A stretch of 64,000 nucleotides of DNA from Pseudoalteromonas aurantia 208 (GCF_014858725.1 NZ_AQGV01000015.1:496001-560000); one strand, 5' to 3'; numbered from the stretch's first letter, positions 21,039-30,197 are shown. The notes: generated by a model from the sequence alone, not told the origin. Program-made: numbers and translations.

Positions 21039-21437
21039 CTAATTTACGTAACTAATAACTAAATCGGCTTTTGCGACAAGTTCATCATCGACATAAGCCT
21101 GTGCTTTGAATTTGGCCATACTGCCAAATTCAGTCGTAAGATTTGACACTACTTTAATGATGTCTCCAGGGTGTACTGGCCGAGAGAATTTTGCTTTTTC
21201 AATACAAGAAAGCATGCCACCAGATTTACCCGTACCGCAGCACAATCCGCTGATCTGAGCCATTGTTTCAATGATCAGAACGCCAGGGAAAATAGGCTGA
21301 TCAGGGAAATGTCCTTCTAGGCCTGGCTCGTTGTGAGAGACAAACTTCAGTCCAACAATTTGTACTGAAGGCGTCAATTCAACAATTTTGTCGGCAAATT
21401 TGAATGGTGCCTTATGTGGTAAGTTATCTGTGATCAT
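21039..21437 (-). CDS. altG: FabZ-like 3-hydroxyacyl-ACP dehydratase
   Basis: A 132-residue single hot-dog protein, expected to dehydrate the 3-hydroxyacyl-ACP so that each round leaves a double bond. The FabZ signature is complete: GHFPDQPIFPGVLIIETMAQ (about 41-60) holds the catalytic His and, later, the Glu. Length matches FabZ. Its start overlaps the stop of the ABC permease by 4 bases. It is placed between the exporter and the ketoreductase, as expected of an aryl-polyene operon. Catalytic dehydration is family knowledge; substrate is inferred from neighbours. Confidence 0.92.
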   Translation of the reverse strand: MITDNLPHKAPFKFADKIVELTPSVQIVGLKFVSHNEPGLEGHFPDQPIFPGVLIIETMAQISGLCCGTGKSGGMLSCIEKAKFSRPVHPGDIIKVVSNLTTEFGSMAKFKAQAYVDDELVAKADLVISYVN

Positions 21438-22549
21438 GCTTTTTCATCTCCCCAATCAAAGCAAAGGTAAACAATTATGAAGAACACGATGCTCGTGGCG
21501 GCTAAAATATATAGCTGCTTCGCAACACTTGCTAAGTCTGCTCCTTCGTTTGCCACCAATCGCAGCGCATCTAAAAACGCTGTAGTTGGTAAATAAGACA
21601 CAATTTCGCGAAGGAGGTCTGGGAAGTTAGCAGTATCAAAATAGATACCCGATAGAAACATTAAAGGGAAGTAGAGTAAGTTTGATATTCCAGAAGACAC
21701 CTCAACTCGCTGACTTCTGGCACCAACCAGTACGCCCAACATACAAATACAGAATGAGCCAAGTGTCATTACAGCCACAATATTTATGATGCTGCCTTGT
21801 AACGAGTAATTGAATAATAAATTAAAGGCTACAAATAAGATTATCATCTGAAAAACAAGAAGAAATAGTCGAGCTAATACAATACCAATGATATAGTCCC
21901 GGCGCTTAAATGGAGACAGACGCATACGCTTGAAAAAACCATTCTGTCTATCTGATACCAAGCTATTTGCAACAGATACTAAAGCTAGACCAAGAATTTG
22001 TAATACGATGATCCCTGGGATCAACCAATCCGTGTATCTGTAGCCTTTAATGCTGATCACTGAACTGTGAACTTCTTGATCCTGTGCAGCTGCCTTTAAG
22101 TGCATAAGGTAATTGCGGGCTTTTAAGGTTTCGTCAGAATTGTGTGTCGAAAACATGGAATTTGGCGTGAGATAGACTTGAGGACGCAACTGGCTTTGCA
22201 GTGTGCGTAGCAAGTCACTTGGATGCTCAATAGGCTGCTCTACATCTGCATCAATAAATGTTTGTTCTAGTGCTTCTGATTCAGGTTGGTTGAGCGAAGT
22301 CACAGACACGAGCGGATCTTGGCGCATAGCTTTTAACCAAGCAGCATCAACTTTTGCTTCATGCATGACCACAACGTTAACTGGTGTCATATGCGAGCCA
22401 CCAGAAAATGCCTGGATCAGTAAAAGTGCAATTAAAATTGGCAAACCAAAGGTCCAAAGCAGCACGGCTCTGTCTCTAAAGAACGGCCTTATATTGATTA
22501 GCATTAACTGCCAAAACGGATAGAGTTTAGCTGGAGTTGCGTTATGCAT
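21434..22549 (-). CDS. altF: ABC-2 type transporter permease
   Basis: A 371-residue ABC-2 permease. One N-terminal membrane helix (about 28-48, LPILIALLLIQAF) is followed by a soluble extracytoplasmic stretch (about 50-170), then five hydrophobic segments in the C-terminal half. It shows the usual DrrB/NodJ-like layout with the text VANSLVSDRQNGFFKRMRLSP before the core helices. It overlaps the ATPase gene by 8 bases, so the two should form one exporter. Within this operon the likely cargo is the finished lipopeptide or self-resistance export; the cargo is inferred only from context. Confidence 0.92.
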   Translation of the reverse strand: MHNATPAKLYPFWQLMLINIRPFFRDRAVLLWTFGLPILIALLLIQAFSGGSHMTPVNVVVMHEAKVDAAWLKAMRQDPLVSVTSLNQPESEALEQTFIDADVEQPIEHPSDLLRTLQSQLRPQVYLTPNSMFSTHNSDETLKARNYLMHLKAAAQDQEVHSSVISIKGYRYTDWLIPGIIVLQILGLALVSVANSLVSDRQNGFFKRMRLSPFKRRDYIIGIVLARLFLLVFQMIILFVAFNLLFNYSLQGSIINIVAVMTLGSFCICMLGVLVGARSQRVEVSSGISNLLYFPLMFLSGIYFDTANFPDLLREIVSYLPTTAFLDALRLVANEGADLASVAKQLYILAATSIVFFIIVYLCFDWGDEKA

Positions 22550-23309
22550 AACTTTCCCTTGAAATTGAAGATCCTGTTAACTTTAAAAATACGTCGTTGA
22601 GTGTGGCTTTTCGTGGTTCTTTAATAATGGGCGCTTCGAACGTACGATTGATAATGTCGTTAGGGCGACCAGCCTCGATAATTTTCCCTGAATTAATAAT
22701 GGCTAAGTTGTCACATAGGAATTCCGCTTCATCCATATAGTGCGTTGTCATCAAAATGCAGGTACCAGATTCTTTTAAATCTTTGATGATATGCCAGAAG
22801 TCTTGTCGGCTAGTCGGATCAAGCCCAGTGGTCGGCTCATCGAGAAAAACCAATCGAGGTTGTCCAACAACCGCCATGGCTAAAAAGACGCGTTGTTTCT
22901 GACCACCACTTAACTCACTTAACCATGCATCTTTTTTCTCGAGCAAATTGAAACGCTCGAGTAATTCCAGTATGGGCGTATAGTTTTGATAGAAGCTTGC
23001 AAACAGTTCAACACACTCCTTAACTTTGAGTTTGTCGTACAGGTTGTTGTGTTGCATGACACCTCCCATCAGGCCACGCAATTGTGTTTCATGTTTTTGC
23101 CATGTGTAGCCAAATAAAGTGATTTCTCCAGAGGTCGGCTTACGCAAACCTTGAAGAATTTCTAAAGTGGTTGTTTTTCCGGCACCATTTGGGCCTAGTA
23201 AACCAAAACATTCGCCTTCTTGAACCGAAAATGAGACATCATCGACTGCTACTTTATTGGTCCGTGAATACACCTTTCGCAAAGATTTAACTTCTATGAC
23301 GCTTGTCAT
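22542..23309 (-). CDS. altE: ABC transporter ATP-binding protein
   Basis: A 255-residue ABC ATPase. Walker A is GPNGAGKTT (about 39-47), the signature is LSGGQKQR (about 133-140), Walker B is LVFLDEP and the switch His is in TTHYMDE. It belongs to the DrrA/CcmA-like drug-export group by its layout and by the adjacent ABC-2 permease. The start overlaps the ketosynthase stop by 4 bases (ATGA). Expected role: drive export of the lipopeptide from the cytoplasm. Confidence 0.93.
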   Translation of the reverse strand: MTSVIEVKSLRKVYSRTNKVAVDDVSFSVQEGECFGLLGPNGAGKTTTLEILQGLRKPTSGEITLFGYTWQKHETQLRGLMGGVMQHNNLYDKLKVKECVELFASFYQNYTPILELLERFNLLEKKDAWLSELSGGQKQRVFLAMAVVGQPRLVFLDEPTTGLDPTSRQDFWHIIKDLKESGTCILMTTHYMDEAEFLCDNLAIINSGKIIEAGRPNDIINRTFEAPIIKEPRKATLNDVFLKLTGSSISRESYA

Positions 23310-25489
23310 GTGATTTCCTTATTTTTTAGACTTTTTAAAATACAGGCGCTCAGTGCCCCAGTAAGATTGACGCTGACTACTAAGGCATATTGCGATTTAT
23401 TCATTTGCAACGCTTGGTGAATTGAAGGGCCGATTGCACAGGTCACAGAAGCGGGTTTATTTTGTGTAATTCTCGCTTGTGGGAAGGCTTTATCTAAATA
23501 AGTAAGCAGTGAAGGTATGTGACTATCGTTCAGTACGGTTAAGTAAATATCTTCAATCATAACCCCTTGTTTTTGCAGTGTATTTAATTGAGTGAGGCAA
23601 TGGGCATCATTTTGGCTATCGGTAATATTCAAGCACTTTATGACTTCTGCAATAGGGTTATCGTTCGGTGTTAATTGTGTTTCGTTGGCAAGTACTAGGC
23701 TACAACTGTAGGCCCCTTGATTTAATGGCTCAATTGGTGCTGTTTCAAATGCTGTTTTGCTGATGGTATTAATATCTTCAGCGCTACAAACAACCCCGTA
23801 TGCTTGCCTTCCTTCTCGCAAATGAGCGTAGGCAAGATTGAGTGCTTGTAGGTGGTCATTACCTAGATCACTAATACAGGTTGCACTGCCTTTAAAGCCA
23901 AATGTAATAGCAAGTTGACCAAGAGTTGCGTTAACGACAGTATTAGGGAAAACGGTGCTTTTTAGTTCACTAATGCCCTGTGTGAATAAGGTATTTATAT
24001 TTTTATCAAGCACATCCGCAGAACCTAAAGAACAAGCGAAATAAGCCCCAAAACTATCAAACTCAGACTCGGTAAATGTTCGATTACAGTCTTGTAGCGC
24101 ATAGGCTGTTGCACCCAATGCAAACTGTGAAACAGTGGTCATGCGTCTTTGAAAAAGTGTAGGGAAGTGATCTTTCAGTACAAAAGGGTTTGGTAAGGTA
24201 ATTTCGGAGCTTTGACTCTGCAAGACAGTGGTGTCTGATAAATATGCACTACCAAGAATAAACACACGATGTGTAGGCACAGGCAGTGACTGGACATTAT
24301 TTTTACTGACAATGAGCGTTGTATTGTGACCACCAAATGCAGAGTTGGTGACAGCAAAGTGTGCGGTATTTTGCTGCTTCACATCATTTATAATAAGGTT
24401 GTAGCCTTGACAATCGGGCCTGATATTCTCCCCATTTAAGGTGGCTGGTAGGAAACCATTGTCTATAGCGACGGCTGAAGAAATAAACTCAATCGCGCCT
24501 GCAGCGCCTAAAGTATGCCCGAAATAAGACTTTGAACTTGAGATAGGAACACGTTGAGCGAGTTCTTGGCCAATTGCATTGGTAATACCGTTTAGCTCAG
24601 AGCCATCATTTGCTGGTGTGCCAGTACCGTGACTATTGATGTACTCAAGTTGCTCTGCCGTTATAGCTGAGTATTTTAATGCCTGCTTGAAAGAACGGGT
24701 AACGCCAGCACCTTCTGGGTTCGGAGCAGTTGCATGAAACCCATCTAGGCTTGAGCCTGTCGCCAAAATACGATATTTAATGTCAACATGTCGGTTATGT
24801 GCGTGTGTCGCAGATTCTAATACTATAAATCCGGCACCCTCACCCAAACTCAGACCCGTCTTATCATCATAAGGAGAGCACACATCATTACTTAGTGATT
24901 GTACAGAATGAAACCCTCCATATACTAGCTCTGCGAGTGCGTCTGTTCCCCCTGCAATGACAATGTCCACTTCGTCAGATTCAATTAACCGTTTGCCATG
25001 CGCGATGGCGCTGCTACTGGCGGTACATGCAGACGTAAACGTGATGGTTGGGCCCAGTATATTGAAGTGAGATCTCACTGATTCGGTAATATGGTGCGGC
25101 GGAAAAAACTGACAACGTTCAGGTTGGTGATTTCTAATACCATTTAAAAATGAATATTGGCCACAATTTGCATTACCAAGACACAATGCGACGCGGACAT
25201 TCATTAACTGCTCACACGTCAAGTGTGCTTGCTCTAGGGCTTCTTCAATTGCCTGTATGGCAAAGTGCGTAGCTAAGTCTTGGTGCTCAAAATGATTGCC
25301 ACTGATATTTTCTACCTGTTTAACGAGTGCCCCTTTGCGGTTTACCAATCCATCGGTTGAAAATCGTTCTATATCACCAACTCCGGACAGTCCTGCGACC
25401 ATAGCTTGATGTAAAGATGAAGTACTTTCACCAATTGAACACAGTACACCGTACCCGGTAACTACTGCCGATTTATCTTGCTCAATCAT
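23306..25489 (-). CDS. altD: Ketosynthase fused to a chain-length-factor-like half
   Basis: A 727-residue condensing enzyme. Residues 1-400 are a full FabF-type ketosynthase with Cys155 (TSACTASSS), His287 (NSHGTGTPAND), Lys320 and His325 (SYFGHTLGAAG). Residues about 405-727 form a second, degenerate thiolase-fold unit: the stretch GSATCISDLGNDHLQAL aligns near the active site but the nucleophile column falls on Asn or Gly, and the two His motifs are absent. This is the KS/CLF arrangement of type II and aryl-polyene systems, here in one chain. It should extend the aryl starter with malonyl-ACP. It overlaps the AMP-ligase gene by 8 bases and the ATPase gene by 4. Confidence 0.85.
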   Translation of the reverse strand: MIEQDKSAVVTGYGVLCSIGESTSSLHQAMVAGLSGVGDIERFSTDGLVNRKGALVKQVENISGNHFEHQDLATHFAIQAIEEALEQAHLTCEQLMNVRVALCLGNANCGQYSFLNGIRNHQPERCQFFPPHHITESVRSHFNILGPTITFTSACTASSSAIAHGKRLIESDEVDIVIAGGTDALAELVYGGFHSVQSLSNDVCSPYDDKTGLSLGEGAGFIVLESATHAHNRHVDIKYRILATGSSLDGFHATAPNPEGAGVTRSFKQALKYSAITAEQLEYINSHGTGTPANDGSELNGITNAIGQELAQRVPISSSKSYFGHTLGAAGAIEFISSAVAIDNGFLPATLNGENIRPDCQGYNLIINDVKQQNTAHFAVTNSAFGGHNTTLIVSKNNVQSLPVPTHRVFILGSAYLSDTTVLQSQSSEITLPNPFVLKDHFPTLFQRRMTTVSQFALGATAYALQDCNRTFTESEFDSFGAYFACSLGSADVLDKNINTLFTQGISELKSTVFPNTVVNATLGQLAITFGFKGSATCISDLGNDHLQALNLAYAHLREGRQAYGVVCSAEDINTISKTAFETAPIEPLNQGAYSCSLVLANETQLTPNDNPIAEVIKCLNITDSQNDAHCLTQLNTLQKQGVMIEDIYLTVLNDSHIPSLLTYLDKAFPQARITQNKPASVTCAIGPSIHQALQMNKSQYALVVSVNLTGALSACILKSLKNKEIT

Positions 25490-27005
25490 GTATCATTTCC
25501 TTAAGCGCTGAAAGAGTGGTTTTGCCCATGTCATTAATGGGAAAGCTTTTTATAAAATTAATTTTAGGTATCGGGAGATCTACAAAGTGATGTTGAAAAT
25601 CAGCAAAATCGGTTAATGACAGTTTGGGGCTTTCTACGAATGCAACGAGTTCACCACCTTTGATGTTGCGAGTATCTTCGATAAAGTAAACTTTGTTATT
25701 CAAATCACTAAACACATGACTTAGAACATCTTCTACCGCTTTGATTGAGACGCGTTTACCAGCGTATTTAAATATTTTGTCTAACCGACCAAGGTGTTCG
25801 AAGGTATTCTCATCAATGAAGTTGAGTTTATCTTGCAATGAAAACGTCGTTAGTCCAGACGCGAGAAAGGGAGACGTTATTTGATACTGTCCATTATCTG
25901 CTAGTTTGAAGTTGACGACGTTAAAACGCGTAAAATAGCGAGAGGTCGTTTTAAGCGTTCGGTATCCAAGCGCACCTGTCTCGGTGCTTCCAAGTACTTC
26001 AATTGCGGGACATATAAGTTGTTTTTCTTTTTGTATTTCTTCAAGTTTTGCCGTTCTTTGTGCACCAAATGCGGCACCTGAACTGACGAGCAACTTGGTT
26101 TTTGAGCATAGTTGTTCAGCAGCAAAGTCCCATAATGTAGGCGTGACAATACAGGCATTATTTTGCTGCTTAACAGGGCACAATTGTGGTGTATTACTGT
26201 GCTGATAATGAACGGGTATGTTAAGTTTTAATGGGAGCGCAAAGCCCCATACAAAGCCATACATATGGCGAAGGTCGACACAAGCCGTTATGTAGTCAAC
26301 ATCAGAAAAATCAAAGCTCTGAGTAAAAGTATCCGCTTCATTCAAGAGTGCTCTTATGGATTTAAACCATTGCTGTGGTGTTCCTGTACTGCCAGATGTT
26401 TCGAAACCAATGTTATTGTCGATTAACTCCATTTGCAGAAATGGCAATAATTGATGCCTGTTGTGGTTTATATTAGAGGGGTTTTTGGGTAACTGTTGCC
26501 ATGAAAAGGCGTTATTTGGCGCATGTTTCGCGGCGCTCAATATAGGTGTATAACCAAGAGACAGCAGTACACAGACTGTTTTTATAATATCCAAAGGTGA
26601 TGAGTCTTTAACGTACACGTGTCCAGACTCATTATTTGGTTTAATATCTATATTGGAATATGCAGCCAAGGCGATTAAATCTAATACACTCCCTTCAGAC
26701 AGAGGTGTATTTTGGTTATCGTAAAAGTAACCTGTTTGCACTGGTAACGCTTGATGTTTTGCTGAATCAATAATGGCAGTCGCAAGCTGTTCAAGAGAAG
26801 GAAAACTTGGTTCAGATATTACTGATAGCGCAAAGGTTTTTTTGCACTGTGCATAAAGTTGCATTAGGTCTACAGAGTCTAGAAATACCGGGGTTTCTAA
26901 TAAACTCTGAGAAATACTCAAATTTGCTGCTTGTTCTGGCAATACTTCTAAATCAGAAACAAGCATCACTTTGAGCTGCGTGATAATAGTATCGACTGAC
27001 TGCAT
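25482..27005 (-). CDS. altC: Acyl carrier protein fused to AMP ligase (aryl acid activating)
   Basis: A 507-residue two-part protein. Residues 1-85 look like an acyl carrier domain, with FLDSVDLMQL carrying the candidate phosphopantetheine Ser44. From about 95 it is an ANL-family ligase: P-loop SGSTGTP (204-210), GSTETGALGYR (about 337), HLGRLDKIFKYAGKRVS (hinge), and the C-terminal catalytic Lys in NDMGKTTL (about 497). Aryl-polyene clusters use such an enzyme to load coumarate-type acids onto a carrier; that substrate is inferred from the ammonia lyase next door. The start ATG has an AAGGA site. The carrier part is short and lacks the usual DSL triplet (LDS instead), so it should be tested for modification. 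Confidence 0.85.
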   Translation of the reverse strand: MQSVDTIITQLKVMLVSDLEVLPEQAANLSISQSLLETPVFLDSVDLMQLYAQCKKTFALSVISEPSFPSLEQLATAIIDSAKHQALPVQTGYFYDNQNTPLSEGSVLDLIALAAYSNIDIKPNNESGHVYVKDSSPLDIIKTVCVLLSLGYTPILSAAKHAPNNAFSWQQLPKNPSNINHNRHQLLPFLQMELIDNNIGFETSGSTGTPQQWFKSIRALLNEADTFTQSFDFSDVDYITACVDLRHMYGFVWGFALPLKLNIPVHYQHSNTPQLCPVKQQNNACIVTPTLWDFAAEQLCSKTKLLVSSGAAFGAQRTAKLEEIQKEKQLICPAIEVLGSTETGALGYRTLKTTSRYFTRFNVVNFKLADNGQYQITSPFLASGLTTFSLQDKLNFIDENTFEHLGRLDKIFKYAGKRVSIKAVEDVLSHVFSDLNNKVYFIEDTRNIKGGELVAFVESPKLSLTDFADFQHHFVDLPIPKINFIKSFPINDMGKTTLSALKEMIHD

Positions 27006-27040
27006 GGGATCCTTCCAGCTAGATAATAGGGTAAGGGCAA

Positions 27041-27316
27041 TTATTGCCCTTGTGTTTGCTCGTAGATAAATTGACTTAATGAATTGATATTTTTCATCTT
27101 GTCTTGGATAACCGTTTCAGGAAAATCCTTAAACTTAAAATTGTATTTTTTCTCTACTGAGACCACTAAATCTAAAACTTCGATGCTATCAAGGTCTAAT
27201 CCGTCACCTACCAATTGCGCATTGCTATCGATTTCTTCAACACTGTCGACAACCTCAAGGCTGTCGACAATAATATCTTGTTTCAGGAAGGTGCTGATTG
27301 ATTCTAAAGTACTCAT
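27041..27316 (-). CDS. altB: Acyl carrier protein
   Basis: A 91-residue acidic carrier protein with the motif GDGLDLDSIEVLDL, giving Ser44 as phosphopantetheine site. I placed the start at the ATG at 27316, because AAGGATG lies 7 bases before it; the longer frame up to 27355 adds a basic, unlikely N-terminus that runs into the upstream gene. It sits between the ammonia lyase and the AMP-ligase genes, so it is the likely carrier for the growing aryl-polyene chain. Regulation would be shared with the whole operon. Confidence 0.9.
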   Translation of the reverse strand: MSTLESISTFLKQDIIVDSLEVVDSVEEIDSNAQLVGDGLDLDSIEVLDLVVSVEKKYNFKFKDFPETVIQDKMKNINSLSQFIYEQTQGQ

Positions 27317-27344
27317 TTTTATCATCCTTTTCTGTTTAGAGTGG

Positions 27345-28958
27345 TTATTTACCAAATAATGCGTCGACCATTTTCACAATTTCACGGTCCATTGGGCGGT
27401 CTTCAATGACTGGCTCAAAGTTACTGCTTAGTAGGTCAAAGAATTCTTTTGATAAAGGGTTGAGATCCTGCGCTTTTTTATCTGCACCATGAACATAATA
27501 GGCTTGTCTAACGGCCATTGCCTGAATTGCAATAACAGGTTTGATAAGTTCAACAATGCGTTTTAAATCACGTGCTGCGATAGTTCCCATACTGACAATA
27601 TCTTGATTAAGCGCTTCGGTTGTACGAGAAAATACAGAGGCAGGATTTGCTTGCTTTAATGCTTCGGCAACCAGTGCAGATGCAGAAATTTGCATCGCTT
27701 TGAAACCATGGTGGATCCACGCTTTATCGCCAAGATCTTCCGTCGCGACTAAGTTATTAGCGATGCCGCCATTGAGTCGATCATCGACTAAAATACCCAG
27801 CTCTCTTTCAAGCAGCGCGCCCATATTTGCGACCAAGGGCTTTAAAGCATCACAAACAGACGCAACATGCCCGCCGTAGAAATGACCTGCATTTAAAATA
27901 AGGTCTTGTTCATTGTCAAATAATGGGTTGTCGTTTACCGAGTTTATCTCGGTTGTCATGATTTTCTCAGCCCAAATTGTTGCATCGACAAGTGGACCAA
28001 GAACCTGAGGAGAGCAGCGAATAGAGTAACTATCTTGTAGTCTGAAAGATTCTTTCTTACCATGCTCAATATTGTCATCTGTGCGGTTACGACGACCAAG
28101 ACGTTGTTCAGGATCTTTTAACCTTTCTAAAATTTTAGCGGCGACACGTTGTTGCCCTTCATGTGGTTTTAATTCATGAACGCGTTTGTGAAATGGTGAT
28201 GTGCGACCTTCAATCAGCTCAACAAATAAGGCGATAAGCTTGCAGCTAAAATCAACCGCTTGATTGATTTCTTTAATTGCATTAACAGCAACACCAGACA
28301 TGACCGATGTACCGTTCATTATTGCTAAACCTTCTTTAGGCTTTAATTTATATGGGGCAATGTTAAGTTCAGCTAATACCTCAGCAGTTGGTCGAATTTG
28401 GCCTTTATAATACACATTTCTTTTACCGCCAAGTGCTGCGCCAATATATGAAAGTGGTGTTAAGTCGCCACTTGCTCCAACTGAGCCCATTGAAGGTATT
28501 GCTGGAATAATGCGGTGGTTTAAAAACGTTTCCATTTGTTCAAGTAGTTGCCAACTTACACCAGAATAGCCTTTTGCATTACAATTCATGCGAATAAGTA
28601 ATGTTGCGGCACAGTCTTCTTCAGACAAATACTCACCGACACCACAGCCGTGATATGCAATTAAGTTTTGTTGCAAGTCTTCTGATAAACTGGGGGAAAT
28701 TCGATTACTCGCAGAGTTACCAAATCCTGTTGTAACACCATAAATGTCTTCTTTGTTTTCTAGCTTGTTATCTAAATATTGTCTATTACTCAGTATTTTA
28801 TCTTTCAGCTCAGCGCTATCTAATTTGATAATTGATAGTGGCTTTGATGCGTATTGTTGAACTGCTTCTAGTGATAAAGTTTGTTGTGAAATAAACACTA
28901 TATTGCCTAACTGCTCTTCAACTTTGATTTCATCATTAATGATGTGACTCTGATCCAT
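27345..28958 (-). CDS. altA: MIO-type aromatic amino acid ammonia lyase (tyrosine likely)
   Basis: First gene of the cluster, 537 residues, in the HAL/PAL/TAL family. The MIO cofactor triplet Ala162-Ser163-Gly164 is in GSVGASGDLTPLS, and the catalytic Tyr73 is in YGVTTGFG. The selectivity pair that reads His-Leu in Rhodobacter TAL and Ser-His in histidine lyases reads Tyr102-His103 here (NLIAYHGCGVG). In this cluster the expected reaction is L-tyrosine to 4-coumarate plus ammonia, supplying the aryl starter. The start chosen is the ATG at 28958 with AAGGA 5 bases upstream; a TTG 21 bases earlier is open but has no ribosome site. Histidine lyase activity is the main alternative; context argues against it. 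Confidence 0.92.
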   Translation of the reverse strand: MDQSHIINDEIKVEEQLGNIVFISQQTLSLEAVQQYASKPLSIIKLDSAELKDKILSNRQYLDNKLENKEDIYGVTTGFGNSASNRISPSLSEDLQQNLIAYHGCGVGEYLSEEDCAATLLIRMNCNAKGYSGVSWQLLEQMETFLNHRIIPAIPSMGSVGASGDLTPLSYIGAALGGKRNVYYKGQIRPTAEVLAELNIAPYKLKPKEGLAIMNGTSVMSGVAVNAIKEINQAVDFSCKLIALFVELIEGRTSPFHKRVHELKPHEGQQRVAAKILERLKDPEQRLGRRNRTDDNIEHGKKESFRLQDSYSIRCSPQVLGPLVDATIWAEKIMTTEINSVNDNPLFDNEQDLILNAGHFYGGHVASVCDALKPLVANMGALLERELGILVDDRLNGGIANNLVATEDLGDKAWIHHGFKAMQISASALVAEALKQANPASVFSRTTEALNQDIVSMGTIAARDLKRIVELIKPVIAIQAMAVRQAYYVHGADKKAQDLNPLSKEFFDLLSSNFEPVIEDRPMDREIVKMVDALFGK

Positions 28959-29537
28959 GATTGTCCTTGTAAGTGTCAAGTGTGTGCAATGAGAAATAGC
29001 AAAACACGTCCATTTATATAATGAATGGCATCGTGTTTTTTATAGCTAGATCAAACCTGCTTTGTATTATTTATTAATGAATATATTAATACTTTTTATT
29101 TAATTGGTTTCCAATAATGAAACGTTAAGTAAGGGGTTAGATAATCTATACTACGTTTTATAAACCCCAAGTTTCGAAAGCGGAACAAGGTTAAGTCCAT
29201 GTTTAAATTATGTCAATGGCAAAAAAATACTAAATTTATAGTCGTTGTAAAATGAGGGATTAGAGTATGTAGGATATATGAAGTTTTTAATTTTAATGCT
29301 TTTAAGTGGTTGGTTTTTATGTGTTTTATTTTTTTACTTGAACGTTGGATGTCATACTGAGAATTAATAATTTAATAAATTGAAATAATTAAATTAATGA
29401 TAATTTTTGTGAATGCCCGTTTGTTGTATAATGAATTCGTTTTTTTGTTTTTTATATTTATAATTTGCTCCCCTTGTGGGTATATATGATTAGAATTAAT
29501 ATTCTAACCATATATTTTTAGAGTTTTTATACTATGG
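28959..29537. other. AT-rich intergenic region before the alt operon
   Basis: No open gene on either strand. It should hold the promoter of the minus-strand alt operon and the 3' end signals of the lipoprotein gene. The clearest structure is the dyad at 29001-29039. A short dyad TTAGAAT-N4-ATTCTAA lies near 29490-29507, just past the lipoprotein gene, but has no T-run in the right direction. I could not place a convincing -35/-10 pair. Confidence 0.6.
29001..29039. promoter_or_regulatory. Nested dyad upstream of altA
   Basis: Outer arms AAAACACG and CGTGTTTT (8 bp) enclose inner arms CCATT and AATGG (5 bp). The structure ends 42 bases before the altA start codon. It could be an operator or a leader hairpin of the alt mRNA. 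On the plus strand it is followed by a T-run, but no plus-strand gene ends there. Confidence 0.4.
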
Positions 29538-30197
29538 CTATTCTTCTAATATTATTTCTTCAATATCTTTATTGTTCATTACTAATGTATAAGATTGGTC
29601 TAAAGAAATAGCACAAAGGTCTAATGGCTTCTCATTTATTATTATGTCTGAATTACAGTCATCGACGTAATACCAACTTGTTACTTCACCTTTATTGGTA
29701 TTTATAGCTTGATCATTGATGGTGATAGTCAGCGTTTCATTGGACAGTATGCGAATGGCAAAGAAATCGGCTTTATTTTGTTTTTGCTTTTCGAGTAACT
29801 TGATTTGAATTTTTTCGGCGTCATCTTGCCAAGCAATAACATGATAGTTTTGTTTATTGTTAACTTTAAGCTTTTCTTGCCTAAGCATGCCTAATTTATT
29901 TACAGACTTGGCGTAGAAGCTTATACGGCGGTTTGTGTTGTGTTCATGACGTATTCTTGCCGGTGTTGAATCTCGTGCGAGTGTCGCAACATGATACTTG
30001 TCGTTACTCACATCTCGCTCATCTCCATCTAGCTCTGTATTGGCCATGTGAAACGCGACTTCATATTGCGTGGCATTAACGTAGTTATAATCATTCTTGT
30101 AGGTATCAGAGCCGAAATTAGCCGTTTCAATATCTTCTGACGAGCAAGCAACGAGTAGACTAGATAAGATGGGTATGTATAGCTTTAGTGCTTTCAT
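29538..30197 (-). CDS. Putative lipoprotein of unknown function
   Basis: A 219-residue protein with a lipoprotein signal: MKALKLYIPILSSLLVAC with the lipobox LVAC and lipidated Cys18, followed by Ser-Ser-Glu. That predicts export and anchoring, most likely in the outer membrane. The rest (about 25-219) looks like a soluble beta-rich domain with a repeat-like pattern of short strands; I do not recognise a family. AAAGGA lies 11 bases before the ATG. It is transcribed alone, between the alt operon and the subtilase gene, in the same direction as both. Confidence 0.75.
   Translation of the reverse strand: MKALKLYIPILSSLLVACSSEDIETANFGSDTYKNDYNYVNATQYEVAFHMANTELDGDERDVSNDKYHVATLARDSTPARIRHEHNTNRRISFYAKSVNKLGMLRQEKLKVNNKQNYHVIAWQDDAEKIQIKLLEKQKQNKADFFAIRILSNETLTITINDQAINTNKGEVTSWYYVDDCNSDIIINEKPLDLCAISLDQSYTLVMNNKDIEEIILEE

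Noticed and set aside
28969..28974. TTGACA (minus strand) before altA as a -35 element
   Set aside because: It lies only 11 bases from the start codon, leaving no room for a -10 and leader.
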